Source: an uncultured Clostridia bacterium (GTDB taxonomy: Bacteria; Bacillota; Clostridia; Christensenellales; Aristaeellaceae). Taken from it: DNA of 11,908 nt. The position numbers and the translations under genes were made by a program. Where the stretch lies: NCBI GenBank assembly GCA_946410395.1, contig CAMKAE010000048.1:1-11908 (forward strand). Reading direction: 5' to 3'. This document shows positions 11,757 through 11,908 of the stretch, one piece after another (the first letter of the stretch is position 1; each line of letters starts with the position of its first letter). Below the pieces are notes generated by a model that was given only the letters and a program-made list of their open reading frames with translations, searched no databases and had not been told where the DNA came from.

Positions 11757-11908
11757 ATGGCTGAGGGCACGATCGAACCCATCCGGAAGATGGTGACGGA
11801 GCTGTCGCACCTGCCGGGCATCGGCGCCAAGAGCGCCCAGCGGCTGGCCTATCACATCGTCAGCATGCCCCTGGAGGAGGTGCGGAGCCTGGCCACCGCC
11901 ATCTGGCA
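11757..11908 (+). CDS. recR: Recombination protein RecR, N-terminal part, cut by window edge
   Basis: Fifty codons are present from ATG 11757 to the right edge. The sequence EPIRKMVTELSHLPGIGAKS (residues 7-26) followed by AQRLAYHIV is the helix-hairpin-helix start of RecR (usual form: LxxLPGIGPKSAQRLAFHLL). RecR forms a ring clamp that works with RecO, and RecF in some pathways, to load RecA at single-strand gaps. The zinc finger and TOPRIM domain would lie beyond the window. The gene starts 3 bases after ybaB, so translation is probably coupled; a GGGAGG inside the end of ybaB (11738-11743) is 13 bases upstream. Confidence 0.93.
   Translation, partial: MAEGTIEPIRKMVTELSHLPGIGAKSAQRLAYHIVSMPLEEVRSLATAIW

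Overview
The window looks like a chromosomal segment of an anaerobic, GC-rich member of the Clostridia (Bacillota). The evidence is the clostridial-type topoisomerase IV pair (parE/parC), the ybaB-recR pair, an NADP-type glutamate dehydrogenase, strong AGGAGG-like ribosome binding sites, and small GC-rich palindromic repeats of a kind I associate with gut and rumen Firmicutes. The taxon is an inference. No rRNA or tRNA gene and no CRISPR array was recognised.

Layout. (1) 1-561: the 5' end of a REP-associated tyrosine transposase (RAYT, minus strand) runs off the left edge. It is followed by a cluster of REP-like palindromes, each preceded by GTAG, and by tandem half-copies. (2) 562-1899, minus: gdhA, with its own promoter, leader hairpin and terminator. 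(3) 2148-2645, plus: a small six-helix DUF308/HdeD-like membrane protein, divergent from gdhA. (4) 2691-4264: an AT-richer island bounded by two 31-bp direct repeats. It holds a secreted class I amidotransferase-like hydrolase (peptidase C26/PuuD type, minus strand) and a MITE-like element of about 262 bp. (5) 4383-5888, plus: a PreA-like flavoprotein with extra N-terminal iron-sulfur motifs, with a terminator-like hairpin and a perfect 14-bp palindrome in its leader. (6) 6026-10538, plus: parE and parC. Their promoter is nested in the terminator of the preceding gene. (7) 10600-11358, plus: a DUF4097-type beta-repeat protein with its own extended -10 promoter. (8) 11415-11908, plus: ybaB and the start of recR, cut by the right edge.

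How the genes fit together. parE/parC is a chromosome-decatenating topoisomerase operon and ybaB-recR a DNA-maintenance operon; these are core genes. gdhA handles ammonium/glutamate. The C26 hydrolase might release glutamate from gamma-glutamyl compounds outside the membrane, but a link to gdhA is only a suggestion from proximity. The parts most worth a second look are the RAYT/REP locus at the left edge, the repeat-bounded island, and the compact dihydropyrimidine-dehydrogenase-like protein that has iron-sulfur and FMN domains but no FAD/NAD(P)H domain.
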